Part shown: positions 25,201-36,510 of the stretch, in pieces | Layout: each line of letters opens with the position of its first letter | Numbering within the stretch: the stretch's first letter is position 1 | DNA from: Thermothelomyces thermophilus ATCC 42464 | Lineage: Eukaryota > Ascomycota > Sordariomycetes > Sordariales > Chaetomiaceae | Assembly: GCF_000226095.1 (NCBI RefSeq) | Contig: NC_016472.1 | Location: 8,680,001 to 8,744,000 of the forward strand | Length of the DNA: 64,000 nt | Direction: 5' to 3' | Made by a program: the position numbers and the translations under genes | The notes under the pieces: model-generated | The model's database searches: none | What the model saw: the letters and a program-made list of their open reading frames with translations, nothing else | Told to the model about the DNA's origin: nothing

Positions 25201-27055
25201 TCGGTTTATCGGCGGAGTCGTCCATAGGTGCAAGTCATCCCCGACAGGATGGCGATAGTTATCCCAATTGGCAGGTATCGTGGAAACCCGAAGGTGGCCG
25301 ACCAGAGTACTGCGTCGTACATGGCATTCCCCGTCCGAACCGGTCAAAGAATGGCCGGAGCCGGGCACACCAAGGCCCGTCTTCGGGGCCTCGCATCGGA
25401 CTGGGACAGCAGCGCAGAACCGGGACAGGTGGGGCCGGCCGTTGTGCTTGTAGTTTTCATTACCGGTCCGGACCAGAGATATCGCAGGATTTGCGAGCCC
25501 TCCCTTCTCGTCATGTCAAGGGGTTCCGTCTGCGTCGGCGCATCCTTCTTTGCATTTATTTGACTCCTTCTCGTTCCCATCTCTCCTCGCCCGGGCGATA
25601 TTCGCGACATTCTCATCATTAGTGCACGAGTATGTCCGTATGAATGTACCTGTGATACTCCGTACACGCTCCGTACCTACACAGCAGCCTGTGTTGTCAT
25701 GGCCCTGGAGGGATGTGAGCGGGATGTGAGGAGCGGGCTGTTCCGCTAAATGCCGTCCGCCAGAATGCGGGGCCGAGCCGGCAAGGCCCGCTGCCGGCTG
25801 CCCGGCTGCCAGGGAGCGGGGAAAGCGGAACCGGGGGGGGGGCTCTGTGGGTCCTGTTCCTTTCGTTGCGGCTGCCGTGTCTGACGGACGATCTCCGCGC
25901 GGAGGAAAACCTGAGCTCGAAACATGCATCTTCCCTGCTGGGAGGAAGTTTGCTGGATGGGCCCTGACCAAGGGGTCCCCATGGTGCAACGTACTGTAGT
26001 ACAAAAATAATGTCGGGGAAATTCATGCAGCGTACATACGGATATGCCACGGTCGAAGAAACGACAGTGAGATGAATCGGCGCAGACCCAATTGCATCCA
26101 AAGTTCGTCGGGTCGCCGTGCCCTGTGTCACGTGATGCATCACACCGGCCTCTCCCCCGCCTTCGAAATTCCCCATTGGACCTGCCGCCCGGTCAGCTGC
26201 GTACACGGGAGGGCCGAGAGCAGCCCCGTTGCACCGAGGCACACAGGCACTCATCGTCACCTGGGCACGCCGGGCTCGTCTGTTTGGTGTCTTTCGAAAA
26301 CTTCCCCTGCCTGACAAAGTGTGCAGAGAGGAGGATCGTTTTTGTGAAGCCAGCGGACTTGGCTTGCTCGCTCACGACTCACGGGGCTCGGGTTGTTGTG
26401 GAGCTCAAGAAGGCTTAGGGCGCCGTTAGCGACCTCTGGAGCGATTCCCGTCTCGTCCCATCGCCGCATCACCGCATCGCCACCCCTCATCTGAACCTCC
26501 TCCCGAGAAACCATCTACCCCCTCCCCGCATCTACGCCAGTAGATCCCTTCGGTCTCGCCCTCACCTCCTCCGTCTCCCGTCCTTCGCTGTCAGGCCGCT
26601 TATCATCGCGGCAGAGCCCAAAGCAGCCGGCACCGATTCTTTGTGGCATGTAATTTGGGGGCCTTGTTGGGCTAATTATCAGGCTCTCGTCCAGGATTAG
26701 GTTCCCAGCCCCTGTCAGGTTGGCCCGTCGTTCGAGGGAAGGCGTGTTGTGCTGGCAATGCACGTCGACCATCCGCGATTGGGGCATCAATAGACCCGCC
26801 CTTGCCCGGCCAACCGCGCTCAACCAGCTGGCCGACACCTTTGATCGCCTAACTTCTGCCATCCCAAGCCCCCATCTCCCACCGCGCGGCTGCCCGACGC
26901 ACACGCACATCCGCACATCCGCACGCACACACTCAGACACACATCCAACGCGCACACGCAGCAGAGAGGGGGACCATTCCCGGAGCCGTCGCACGCACTC
27001 GGACCTCGAATGCTTCTGCCGCTGGCTGCAACCGCGGGGCTGAACACCGGGACGA
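22279..27055. other. 4.8 kb spacer, no gene seen
   Basis: No plausible gene. The region holds several homopolymer tracts: A near 23140, G near 24018-24034 and 24698-24712, and C/G near 25830. ACTCCGTA lies at 25657. From about 26500 the sequence turns C-rich with CACAC/CGCACA words near 26890-26960, and is likely promoter and leader of the RBR gene that begins at 27056. Confidence 0.5.
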
Positions 27056-30000
27056 ATGGCCGACGTCGACCAGCAGCAGGGCGGGCCCGGCACCTCGCGA
27101 CGCAAGAAACACACCGGCAAATCGAAGGCACGGCCCGCAAATGATTGGCCAAGGACCGACGAGCCACGCTCCCGTGCGTCGCCTCGCTGGAAACGCCCGG
27201 GAGATATAGACAAGGACCTTGTCGAGTCGTCGTCGTCTGACGATGCCGACGATGCCAAAGCTTCGTCCACCTCGCACAGGAAGCAACGACGGCGACCCCG
27301 TCCTCAGATCCCGGCCTCCACGAGCTCGGACACGTCCTCTTCGGACACCACCGCCCCGGCCAAGACCCCGCAGCGTTCAATGCGGCGACGCCTGAAGAGC
27401 ACGCGGGTGCCCAACGCGGCTGTGCCGCCCCCCGACACGGCGCCCGCCCATCGGCGCCCAACCTGCGTCGTCGAGGAGGACGACGCCGACGACACTGACG
27501 ACGCCGCACCCGCACATTCGGGTCCCTCGCGCCCCGCCAGTCGCCAAACCATAGCTCGCCGCGAGTCGAGTCCCCGATCCGCCCATCGCTACCGGTCGAC
27601 CCCCGAGTCTCGCCGCTCCCCGAGGACCTCCGTCTCTGACTCGGAAGACGACACCGGCGCCACCTCGGACTCGAACTCGGACTCGGAACAGGTCATCCTC
27701 GCTTCTGGGAAACCCCCCCCGCCGGCCCCGATGGCCCCTCCCATTCCCTCTGCTCCTTCGGCCGCCGCCGCCGCCCGCAACTCCCTGCAGGAGCGACTGA
27801 GCCGCCGCCCGGAGATGGTCTACGAAGAGACCGAGGGTGACGGCACGTCGAGGTACGCCCCGTCGGTCGCCAGGCATCGCTCGCTATCCCGCCCTGCCTC
27901 CAGCAGGCGTGACTCCTACCGCCGGCCCAGGGACATTACCGTATCCGGACCCCCTAGCCTTGACGGGACGCGCCGGTCTCGGTCGAGATCAAAGAGGTAG
28001 GTGTTCCATACAAGGCTACGGAGCCATTCCATGCCCTTCATTCGTGCCCTCAAGTGTGCTAATGCGTTGTACAGTGCCAGGCCTTCGAGAAGGCACTACG
28101 AATCCGACGTCTATATATCTTCGCGGCCTGCTTCGTCCTTCAAGCGGCACCATGCTGCCTCCTCCTACAGCCTGGCCTCCTCAGCCAGGCGGTCCAGCCT
28201 CTTTGGCGATTTCGCCGCATCCACACCTCGCACTCCTCAACCGGAAAAGCCAGCGGAAGGGTCAGTTCCACGAACCCCGCCCCTCCCCCGGGGGGCGGCC
28301 CCGGGGGGCCCCGGCCAAGCAGATGACGGCGACGTCTTTTTCCCAATCTGACACTCCAGCTCTAGTACTACTGTATGCGTGTCTTGCAGGGACGACACGG
28401 TTCCTCGGAGCAAGACGGTCAAGCTAAAATGCTGCCACCGCATGTGCCACTCCTGTCTGCGCAAAGCCTTCAAGCGATCGCTCACCGACCCGCAGCAATA
28501 CATGCCACCGCGCTGCTGCACCTCCGACAATATTCCCCCGCGGTACGTTGATATGCTGTTTGACTCGGGCTTCAAGAAAGACTGGAACGAGAAGTACAAG
28601 GAGCACACCAGCGCAAGGGGCTTCCCTTGTCCCTCGCGGAGGTGCGGTGAGATGATGAAGCCCGAGAATATGCGTAGCGAGGGCGGCCGGTGGCAGGGCA
28701 GGTGTACCCGCTGCAGGACCAAAATCTGCGGATCTTGCAACGGTCGGTGGCACCCCGAGCCCAACTGCACAGGAGCCAATGATTCCGCCTTGTTCGCAGA
28801 ACAGCCGACCAGGGAGGCTTGGCAACGCTGCTACCGCTGCAAAGCCGTGGTGGAGGTCAAGGGCACTCGCAACCACGCGATCTGGTAAGTCGTTCGCCCC
28901 TCTCTTTCGCTTCGCTCTGTGTCCTCTTGCCGCTTGCTCACACGCACCTTTCCTCATCCAGCCGTTGTGGTGCAGAGCTTTGCCTAGGATGCGGCGGGAA
29001 GTGGAAGACTTGTGACTGCCCGTGGCTCAAGGACGACTTCGAAGACATGGACACGGTGAATTCGCGGCCTAACCCTTTCGCCTCTCGGCCGCCCTCACCT
29101 CGGGATTTTCGCTCGGATTTTGCCGCTCCCCTTGCTGCTACTGCTCGGCCGCGCCCGTCGAGTTACGAGGAAGACGCGCATATACGCCGTTTGCATGAGT
29201 TTCGCGAGGACCATTCCGCGCGGAGGATGCACTCTTTTGACGAGACCGGCCACCACAGCGACTTTGACCGGCGGCGAGACGAGTACAACTTTGATGATCT
29301 CACCCCCCGTCGAGATCGCCGCCGGCGCGTGGAGGCGCGAGACTACGCCGCCTCTTTTGTGGATGAAGACTACCACCGCCGAGCAGCAACCGTCGTCGCC
29401 CCGTTACCCCCGCAGCCCCATGTGCCGCCGGCGCCCCCGCCGCCCCGCTCCGCATTCGAGCCGCCTTCACGCCCGGCTTTCGATCGATCGACGCCCGATT
29501 TCGACTACGGCTCCGCGATACACCGGAGCCGAGCGATGCGCTATGAGTCGCCGGAGAGATTCGACGACTACATGACGGACAGCTACCCGCCGGAGCGACG
29601 GCGCCCTCGCTCTCCGGATCTCTGGCCGGGGCAGGCGCTCCCCCAGGAACGGCGGCCCCGGTCTCGTGATAGGCGGCATACTTTCCCGTCGGAATCGCGG
29701 CCTACGTCGCCGGATGTGTGGCAACTGCCCACCCGGTATCCGTCGCCTGAAAGGCCGATGCCGGCTCCAGAAGAGAGACGGCGCGCTCCCTCGCCTGAGA
29801 GGCGCCGGGCATCCTCGCTCGAGAGGCGTTTAGCCGGCAGATTCAAGAAGGAACCCAGACAAAGCCCCGCTGCTCCGGTCGGTCCCGGGGCGCTCAGCCC
29901 GGCCGGTGCTCTGGGTCCCTTGAGTCCGTCTCGCGCCACGGCACCGCCATCCCGAGCCGCCACCCACATCGGAACAACCATGCCTATGGCACCGGCCCCT

Positions 30001-30507
30001 CCGCCGCCGGCCCTCCACGGTGCGGCCCCGCCGCCGGTAGCTCCCCTCCGAAGACACCACACCATGGACGAAGACGTCTACAGCCCCGGCGCTGGCATGG
30101 GTCCCCCCCTTCCGGATTGGTTCGGCCCGCCATTGCACCACGGACATCCTCACGCGCACCTGCACTCGCATCCTCCGCCCCCCGGAATGGGACCAGGTAT
30201 GCCTCCCATGATGCCGCAGCAGCAGCCACACCACCCCAGCGTGCACGAGGTGGTGGCTGCGGACATGAACGCTGCTGCTGCTGCTGCCGCCGCCGCCGCC
30301 GCCGCCAACGGGTCGCCGCGTGCACCGCACGTCAGAAGGCGCCCACCCACTCACGCCCATCGTGAGCATAGCAAGTACGACGTCCCGAGGTCATCAGTGC
30401 TGGCGGGACTGGCCGGATTCGGCCGGGGCGCGAGCCGCGTCTCGGAGTGGGTGAACTATGTGGAGCCGGGGTTGCCTGACGATAGCTTCGGTGCAGTGGG
30501 GAGTTGA
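27056..30507 (+). CDS. RBR-type (RING1-IBR-RING2) protein with atypical RING2
   Basis: Four exons (27056-27996, 28075-28260, 28360-28884, 28962-30507), 1065 residues. Residues 1-375 are disordered and Ser/Arg/Asp-rich. RING1 ligands are C382, C385, C400, H402, C405, C408 and C428/C429. The IBR domain is complete (C466, C471, C491, C494, C499, C502, H507, C512). RING2 has C533, C536, C551, C553, C558, C561, C568 and C570. In RBR ubiquitin ligases the catalytic cysteine lies nine residues after the second RING2 cysteine; here that position is R546 within KGTRNHAIC, so transfer by the usual thioester route may be lost. The long C-terminal part is Pro/Arg/Ser-rich with an alanine run, and ends in a folded-looking segment (SKYDVPRSSVLAGLAGFGRG). 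Starting exon 3 at 28360 is preferred because it preserves C382 and C385; a later acceptor at 28389 is also in phase. Could be a ubiquitin-binding or regulatory pseudo-ligase. Confidence 0.85.
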
Positions 30508-31442
30508 GGGAGCAGCCGCGTCACTCGTATAAACGCATCCTTTGCTTATAGCCCTCCGGCTTATCGTTACCGCAGTTAGCGGTCTTTTCTTTTTTTCTCC
30601 GTTTTTTACTCGACTTTTTTTACCTTGTTTTCCCCTCTCGGCTCCGTTTGTTTTCTTTAGGGTTCACATCCCCGCATCATTATTTTGTCCAAGCTTTGCT
30701 CAAGTTGGGGTCTGAGCAGACCAGCTATGCAATGCAACTGTCATGGGTGGATGGGTGGGCGGACGGTGGGGTTCGGGCGAGGTTCGGCATGAAGAGCATG
30801 ATCATGACGTTTTATGAATGAATGCGAGCGATATGACCGGTATGTTGGCGTGCAGGCGTGTGTGTTGGCAGGTTTGGATGTCGGAGTAAGGTATCTCTAC
30901 TTCTCTTTCGGTATATGACTGGATGACTGGATAGCTTGGTGGGTTGGTGAAGCCGAGTGGGGGAAGAGCAAACGGGCTCGGATATGGGAGAAGAAGGGCG
31001 CGGGAGGGTTGGCCTAGGTCGTGGGGAAACGAACTTGGAGAGAAAAGCAAAAGGCATTCTGCTCCTCTGACCCAGGCAGAGAGGCTTTTTGGACTGAAGT
31101 ACTAGTCTTTTCAGGGATGCGTGTAATGTCTTTATTTCTACTTGGCTCGCTGAATCGGGTTGAACTCTTTGTCTGTCCTTTGGCGATGATGTCCCGGAGA
31201 GGAGGAGGACCAAGCTCTCGAACAACAACATAATCTGGGGAATCGCCTTCTTTTCGCATCTCAGGTCACAGTTTACTTGGAGTGCATCATTACCGGGAGT
31301 CAGATCTGAGGGTCTTTGGAACGATTGTGATTGTGGTCGCAGAACGTGCAAATACCTCTCTCTATTGCGTCTTTCCAGAGTTTTCTTTTCCGACCAACAC
31401 CACTATCCATCTTAGTAGGAACCCGCAAGCCCGGACAGATCA
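30508..31442. other. Convergent 3' spacer between RBR gene and DBP10
   Basis: Between two genes that point at each other. It starts with T-rich tracts at 30590-30660, typical of 3' ends, and holds ordinary sequence with no domain-bearing frame. Confidence 0.6.
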
Positions 31443-34299
31443 TCACTTCTTGGCCTTCTTGGACGGCCTCGCGTTCTTCTCCTTCCTCTTCTCCTTCAGC
31501 AACCTGGCCTTGCGAATATCCGTCGCGCTCTTGAGCTCCCGCCGGCTGCCCTCGCCGTCCTTGTACTTGCCGATGCGCTTCTCGCGCGCCTCGGCCACGC
31601 GCTTCTTGCGCACGTGGTAGTCGTCGCGGTACTTGTCGGCCTCCTTGGGCGCCTTCTCCTGTTTGTGCTTGTAGTGTCGGCCGCCGGGGGCGCCCGGCCC
31701 GCTGCCGAACTGGCGGACCAGGGTGGGTTTCTCGGTCTCGCCGACCCCGGGCAGGCGGCCGAGCTTGTTGGCGCGGCGCCACTTCTCAAACCGGCCGCTC
31801 TGGAAGGAGGCGGCGATCTTGACGCCGGACTCGCCGCGGATCATCTTGACGCCGCGCGACCCGTCCTCGTCGTTGGCGCGCGCCACGTACTTGCTGTGCC
31901 GCTTGTCCCAACGCATCTTGGGGCGCGTCGGCAGGCCAAACGCCTTGGCTCCCTCGTCGTTGGCCAGGTCCATCGCCGCGTCGCGGGCCGCCTCGACAAA
32001 CTGGGCGGTGCCGCCCGAGTTGACCCCGTAGGCCCGCTCCTCCGCGAGGCTGGTGGTCCGGGGCGTGTACGACATGAAGACTTCTGGGTCCTGGAACGAG
32101 GTCTGGCCCTTCTTCGCCTTGGCACTGCTCGTCACTGTCACCTCGAGTTCCGATTCGGAATCCGAATCGTCCTCTTCCCGGGCGCCTGGCCCGTCTGCGC
32201 CGGGTCGGTCTTCGTCTGGTTCCCCGTGTTCCTTGGGTTCGCCCCCGTTCTGTTGGGCTGGCAACCCATCGTCGCTGTCGCCGGCGTCGGCCATTTCCGT
32301 GTCCTCGTCGTTCTTCTTCTCGGTCCTCCGCGGTCCAACCCTGGCCCTGAAGTTGCGCATCACCTCGGCCGCCTTGTTCTTTGCCGATTTGCCCTGAGGG
32401 CCGATCTCAAAAATAGTTTCTTGCGGTTTGAAACTGCTGATCTTGGATAGCAGGCTATCCCGCGCTTCTTCGGCGCTTGCGGCTGACTCTCCAAAGAGGG
32501 GGTGCAGCTGGGTCCAACTCTTGGAGGCGATGATCTCACGAGCCCGCTTGACGCTCTGGCTCGAGGCTGAATTCCTCGTCTTCATGTAGAGCTTCTCGGC
32601 CTTGATCGTGACCTTCTTGAGAGCACTGATGTCGTCCTCATCACCGAGCACCTTCTTCACCCATTCAACGTTGTCTTCGAGCTCGGCTCGTATCAGTGTG
32701 CCAATCACAACGTCCTGCGCGTAAGATGGTTCCTTGACCTCCTGACCGACGACCAACCTTCTGCCGAGGAAGAGCTGGAGGTCCAGGAGATACGGGAGGT
32801 CGGACTCCCGCACGAGAGCATAGGCCCAACCGCGTTGGCCGGCACGCGCTGTTCGGCCGACACGGTGGACGAAGATCTTCGGCTGAGGGGGGAAATCGTA
32901 GTTGATGACGTTGGCGAGGACCGGGATATCGATACCGCGAGCAGCAACGTCTGTGACTACCAGGATGTTTGACTTGCCCCTCCGGAAAATCTCGACTTGG
33001 ATCTTTCGGGCCGTCTGGTCGAGGGAGCCATAGACGTACGATACCGAGAACCCGGCGTGCCGCAGTAATTGCGAGAGGTATTCTACGTGGTGCTTGGTAG
33101 CTGCGAAAATGATAGTCGAATGCTCCGTCGGCTTCTCATTCCGACCGGGCCGGTCCGAGCCGCGCTTCCGTTTCTTCGATTGTGGTTCTTGGGTCTCTTC
33201 CGCGGCACCTTTCGGCGGGCCTAGTGGCATCTTGATCACATTGTGGAGAATGTGAAGAAGGGCGCCTTCCTTCTCACCGCCCTTCACCGAGAAGAAAGCG
33301 CTTTCAAGGTCGGGAGACACTTTGGTCTCGGCGTCGAGCCTGACAAGACTGGGCTCTTGAAGACCGGCCCTGGCGAACTCGACCAGGGACGACGGAAGGG
33401 TTGCCGAGAAGAGTAATGTCTGCCTCGATGGCGGAAGAGCATGCAGGATCTCGGTGAGCTGAGTGGCGAAGCCCATCTCGAACAGCCTGTCTGCCTCGTC
33501 GAAGACGACGTAGCGAATAGATGAGAGGTCGAGGGACATTTCGACCTTCAAATGTAAGAACCGACCGGGCGTAGCAATGATAATGTCCGGATTAGTAGCC
33601 ATCAAGCCGAACTGCTCCTCCAGGCTGTCACCACCGACCAGCAGGACGGTCTTGAGGTCGGTCCCCCTGCCCAACTCCTTGACGACTTTGAGTGTTTGCA
33701 GTGCCAATTCACGAGAGGGCGACAGGATGAGAGCTCTGGCGCCGACCCTGGCGCTGTGGGCCTTGAGATGCTCAATCATGGGGATCACGAACGCGGCCGT
33801 CTTGCCGGAACCAGTGCGAGCCATGCCCACCACATCGCGCTTGTCGAGGATGAGGGGTATCGTCTTGCGTTGAATCGGGGTCGGGACGGAAAAGCCTTTC
33901 CGGGTGATGGCCCGCAAGAGATTCGCATTGAGACCTGTGTGGGCACGGGATAAGTTCTACAATGTCCCCCCCCGCGGAAGAGCAGAACAGAAGGGCGGGA
34001 ACAAACTCACCCATGGCCTGGAATCCGCCGCCCTTCTTGACCGTCTTGCCCTGCAGGTTAGAGGATTTCCGGTTCGAGCTCCGCTGCTGCATAGCAATGA
34101 AGGCCTCGTCATCGTCGTCGTCGCCGCCGTCGCCGCCACCGTCCGAGTCGCCATTGTTCAGCAAGTCTCCGAAATCGAGGTTAGCGGACTTTTTGGGGAC
34201 TTCGACGTCGCTATCGCTGCCGGCTTCATTGGCGAACAACGAGCCGGCGATGTCGACTTCGTTCTCCGACATGGCCGGAGAGGCCGCCCGTCTCTTCAT
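31443..34299 (-). CDS. DBP10: ATP-dependent RNA helicase DBP10
   Basis: Two exons on the minus strand (34299-34011 and 33934-31443), 926 residues; intron 76 nt. This is a DEAD-box helicase for pre-60S ribosome assembly in the nucleolus. Visible motifs are the Q-motif region FSVPTPIQ (111-118), Walker A ARTGSGKT (135-142), DEAD (242-245) and SAT (273-275), followed by the helicase C lobe with [10 protein letters not shown]. After an acidic linker comes the DBP10-specific C-terminal domain ([20 protein letters not shown] to [12 protein letters not shown]), and the protein ends in a Lys/Arg-rich tail. The N-terminus has an acidic stretch ([10 protein letters not shown]). The ATG at 34299 is chosen because the frame upstream has no ATG. 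It is divergent from the J-protein gene with 385 bp between starts. Confidence 0.95.
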
Positions 34300-34684
34300 G
34301 GTGGAGGCGTCTGCGCTGCACGCGGGGCGGTGATTGAACCCGAGACTTGTAGACACTGCGAAGCCCCCCAAAACTTTCGTTGATGGGGCAAAACACAGAG
34401 CTACCGTTATCGCGCTGGAGCAGAGGAGCCCAGGGCCGTCGAGGGCGGCGTGTGTTGTGAATTTTCGGAACAGCCTTCTAAATTTTAGTGGGGCCGAACC
34501 TCTTATCGCTTCGGTATCGCTCCCTTATCGCAGCCGGCGGCAGCAACCTCTCTCTCCCAGGAAGCAACAAGACAGCGTTGAGCGGCGCCAACAAGAAGCA
34601 CCTTTCGTTCCTGGTCCAGTTATTGACCACCCGACAGCAACAGAACGACCGCACCGGGGCTACGAGCACAGCAACCGCACCAGG
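34300..34684. other. Shared upstream region of DBP10 and the J-protein gene
   Basis: 385 bp between two divergent start codons, so it must hold both promoters and leaders. It contains three TATCGC boxes in exact 11-bp register and C/A-rich sequence on the J-protein side. Confidence 0.6.
34504..34531. promoter_or_regulatory. Three TATCGC boxes at 11-bp spacing
   Basis: TATCGC (GCGATA on the other strand) begins at 34504, 34515 and 34526, that is, one DNA turn apart. Its position in a divergent promoter of a ribosome-assembly gene makes a factor-binding array plausible. The factor is unknown. The resemblance to the yeast PAC element (GCGATGAG) is partial only. Confidence 0.4.
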
Positions 34685-35568
34685 ATGGCCACGCAGGACG
34701 CACAAGACAGGCAAGATGCGAAGGACGATGCTCCCGTCGACACCAGGGACGCCCTAGAAGTGCTGGAATCAGAGGCAAAGGAATGGGAGAAGGTGGGCTG
34801 ACGATGATGAGGGACCGCCGTCGTCGACAAGGCGCCGTGACTGACAGCTCCGACAGGATGCCGAGATCGACCGGATATTGAAAGCCTTCAGACTCGACGC
34901 GTAAGAAGAGTTCCCTCCCCCTTTCAATCCCCCCACGCCGCCCTCACTTGATCGATCAAACAACCATCACAACCATCCGGCCCCTGGGTGCTAACGCCAA
35001 GCCACACAGCTACGCCGTCCTCGGCCTCAAGCCCGGCGTGCCCGAATCCGACATCAAGGCCGTCTACCGCAAGAAGTCGCTGCTCATCCATCCGGACAAG
35101 ACGAGGAACCCGCTCGCGCCCGAGGCCTTCGACCGGCTCAAGAAGGCCCAGACGGAGCTCATGGACGAGAAGCACCGGCGGACGCTCGACGAGGCCATCG
35201 CGGACGCGCGCATGCTCGTGCTGCGCGAGAACAAGTGGACCGTCGACAGCCCGGAGCTCAAGACGGAAGAGTTCGAGCGCAAGTGGGCCGAGAAGACCAA
35301 GTTCGTGCTGATCGAGAACGAGCACCGCCGCCGCCGCCAGATCAAGGCCCAGATGCAGGAGGAGGGCCGCGAGCAGCGCCGCCAGGAGGAGGAGGCCGAG
35401 GCCCGCCGCCGCAAGCGCCAGCACGAGGAGGAATGGGAGGCCACGCGCGACCAGCGCATCAACAGCTGGCGGCAGTTCCAAAAGAGCAAGACCGCCGGCG
35501 CCGGCGGCGGCGGGAGTGGGGACGGGCCCGAGAAGAAGAAGAAGAAGAAGCTAAAGCCTATCGGTTGA
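34685..35568 (+). CDS. DnaJ-domain protein, DNAJC8/Spf31-like
   Basis: Three exons (34685-34792, 34857-34900, 35010-35568), 236 residues. The J domain begins at residue 52 (YAVLGLKPGVPESDIKAVYR) and has the HPD triad at residues 78-80, so it should stimulate an Hsp70 ATPase. Architecture matches DNAJC8/Spf31: a short N-terminal segment (LEVLESEAKEWEK, then DAEIDRILKAFRLDA), the J domain, then a long charged coiled-coil rich in Glu/Arg. The end is a lysine run and LKPIG. In fission yeast and animals this family associates with the spliceosome. The middle exon is only 44 nt. The 3' neighbour SYO1 is convergent. Confidence 0.88.
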
Positions 35569-36036
35569 GCCAATCTCTCTGTCTCTCTCTCTCACCCTCG
35601 ATCCTTTCCTTCTGTGTCCCGACGAGGACCTTTGCAAAAGCGTGACTCTCCAAGAGTCGCATCTAGCGGGCAACGGCGCATGGAAAATCCAATGCTTTTT
35701 TTTCCTTCTGTGAGTTCATCTTGGGGGAGAAATAGGGTGTGCTTTTAGTTGGCCTAACCGTGATATCTGAAGGGCATCTATTATTCTTCCTTTCTGGCTT
35801 CCGGCGACCTATAAACGAGGATACAATTGACACGATCCGGGGAGTAAGGTTAGAAATTATTGCGAGATTGCTCATACCCAACGGTCCGTAACGCCACTTC
35901 ATCGTTAACAGTAACAGTTACCCTTGTTGACTTTTTATTTTTCTCTCGTAACAGCATCAGTGGTGGCATGACATCAGCTCAACGGGTGTGACACCTAGAG
36001 CCCTTAAAACCCGAACTCTCAACTTCCAACACTTAT
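35569..36036. other. Convergent 3' spacer between J-protein gene and SYO1
   Basis: 468 bp with a CTCTCT run just after the J-protein stop and T-rich tracts at both ends. No gene seen. Confidence 0.6.
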
Positions 36037-36474
36037 TTACTTTGGCGCGTGCTTCTTTTTGTACTGAACGAACCTCCCCAGATTCAGGAGCGCCTCGTCC
36101 GCCCGCGTTCTGAGCTCTGCCTGCGTCCTCTTGTCCACCCCCTTGGCCAGCGCCCTCATCTTGGGCACGAACTCTTCGAGATGCTTTAGAAACCCGTCCT
36201 TCCAGAACACTTCCGCGTCGCACGGCGCCTCCTCATCGCCGTAAAGGTCAAAAAGTTGGTTGAGCGCCTCGACCACGTCGGCAGGCGGCGCGGTCTCACT
36301 GCTGCTGAGGATCGTCATGAGGAAGACGCCGACTTCGCGGTTGACCTCGATCGGGGCCGGATCGCGAGCCAGCGAACCCAGCACGCCGATGCACTTGACA
36401 CCGAGGCCCTGGAAGGGGTCTTCTTGCGCTTCGCCAGCATCTTCCTGACGAGCTCCAGGTTGTTGTTGTTGTTG

Positions 36475-36510
<36 letters not shown>

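Noticed and set aside
31614-32450. 278-codon frame opposite DBP10
   Set aside because: Shadow of the DBP10 C-terminal coding sequence; no domain and no splice or start context.
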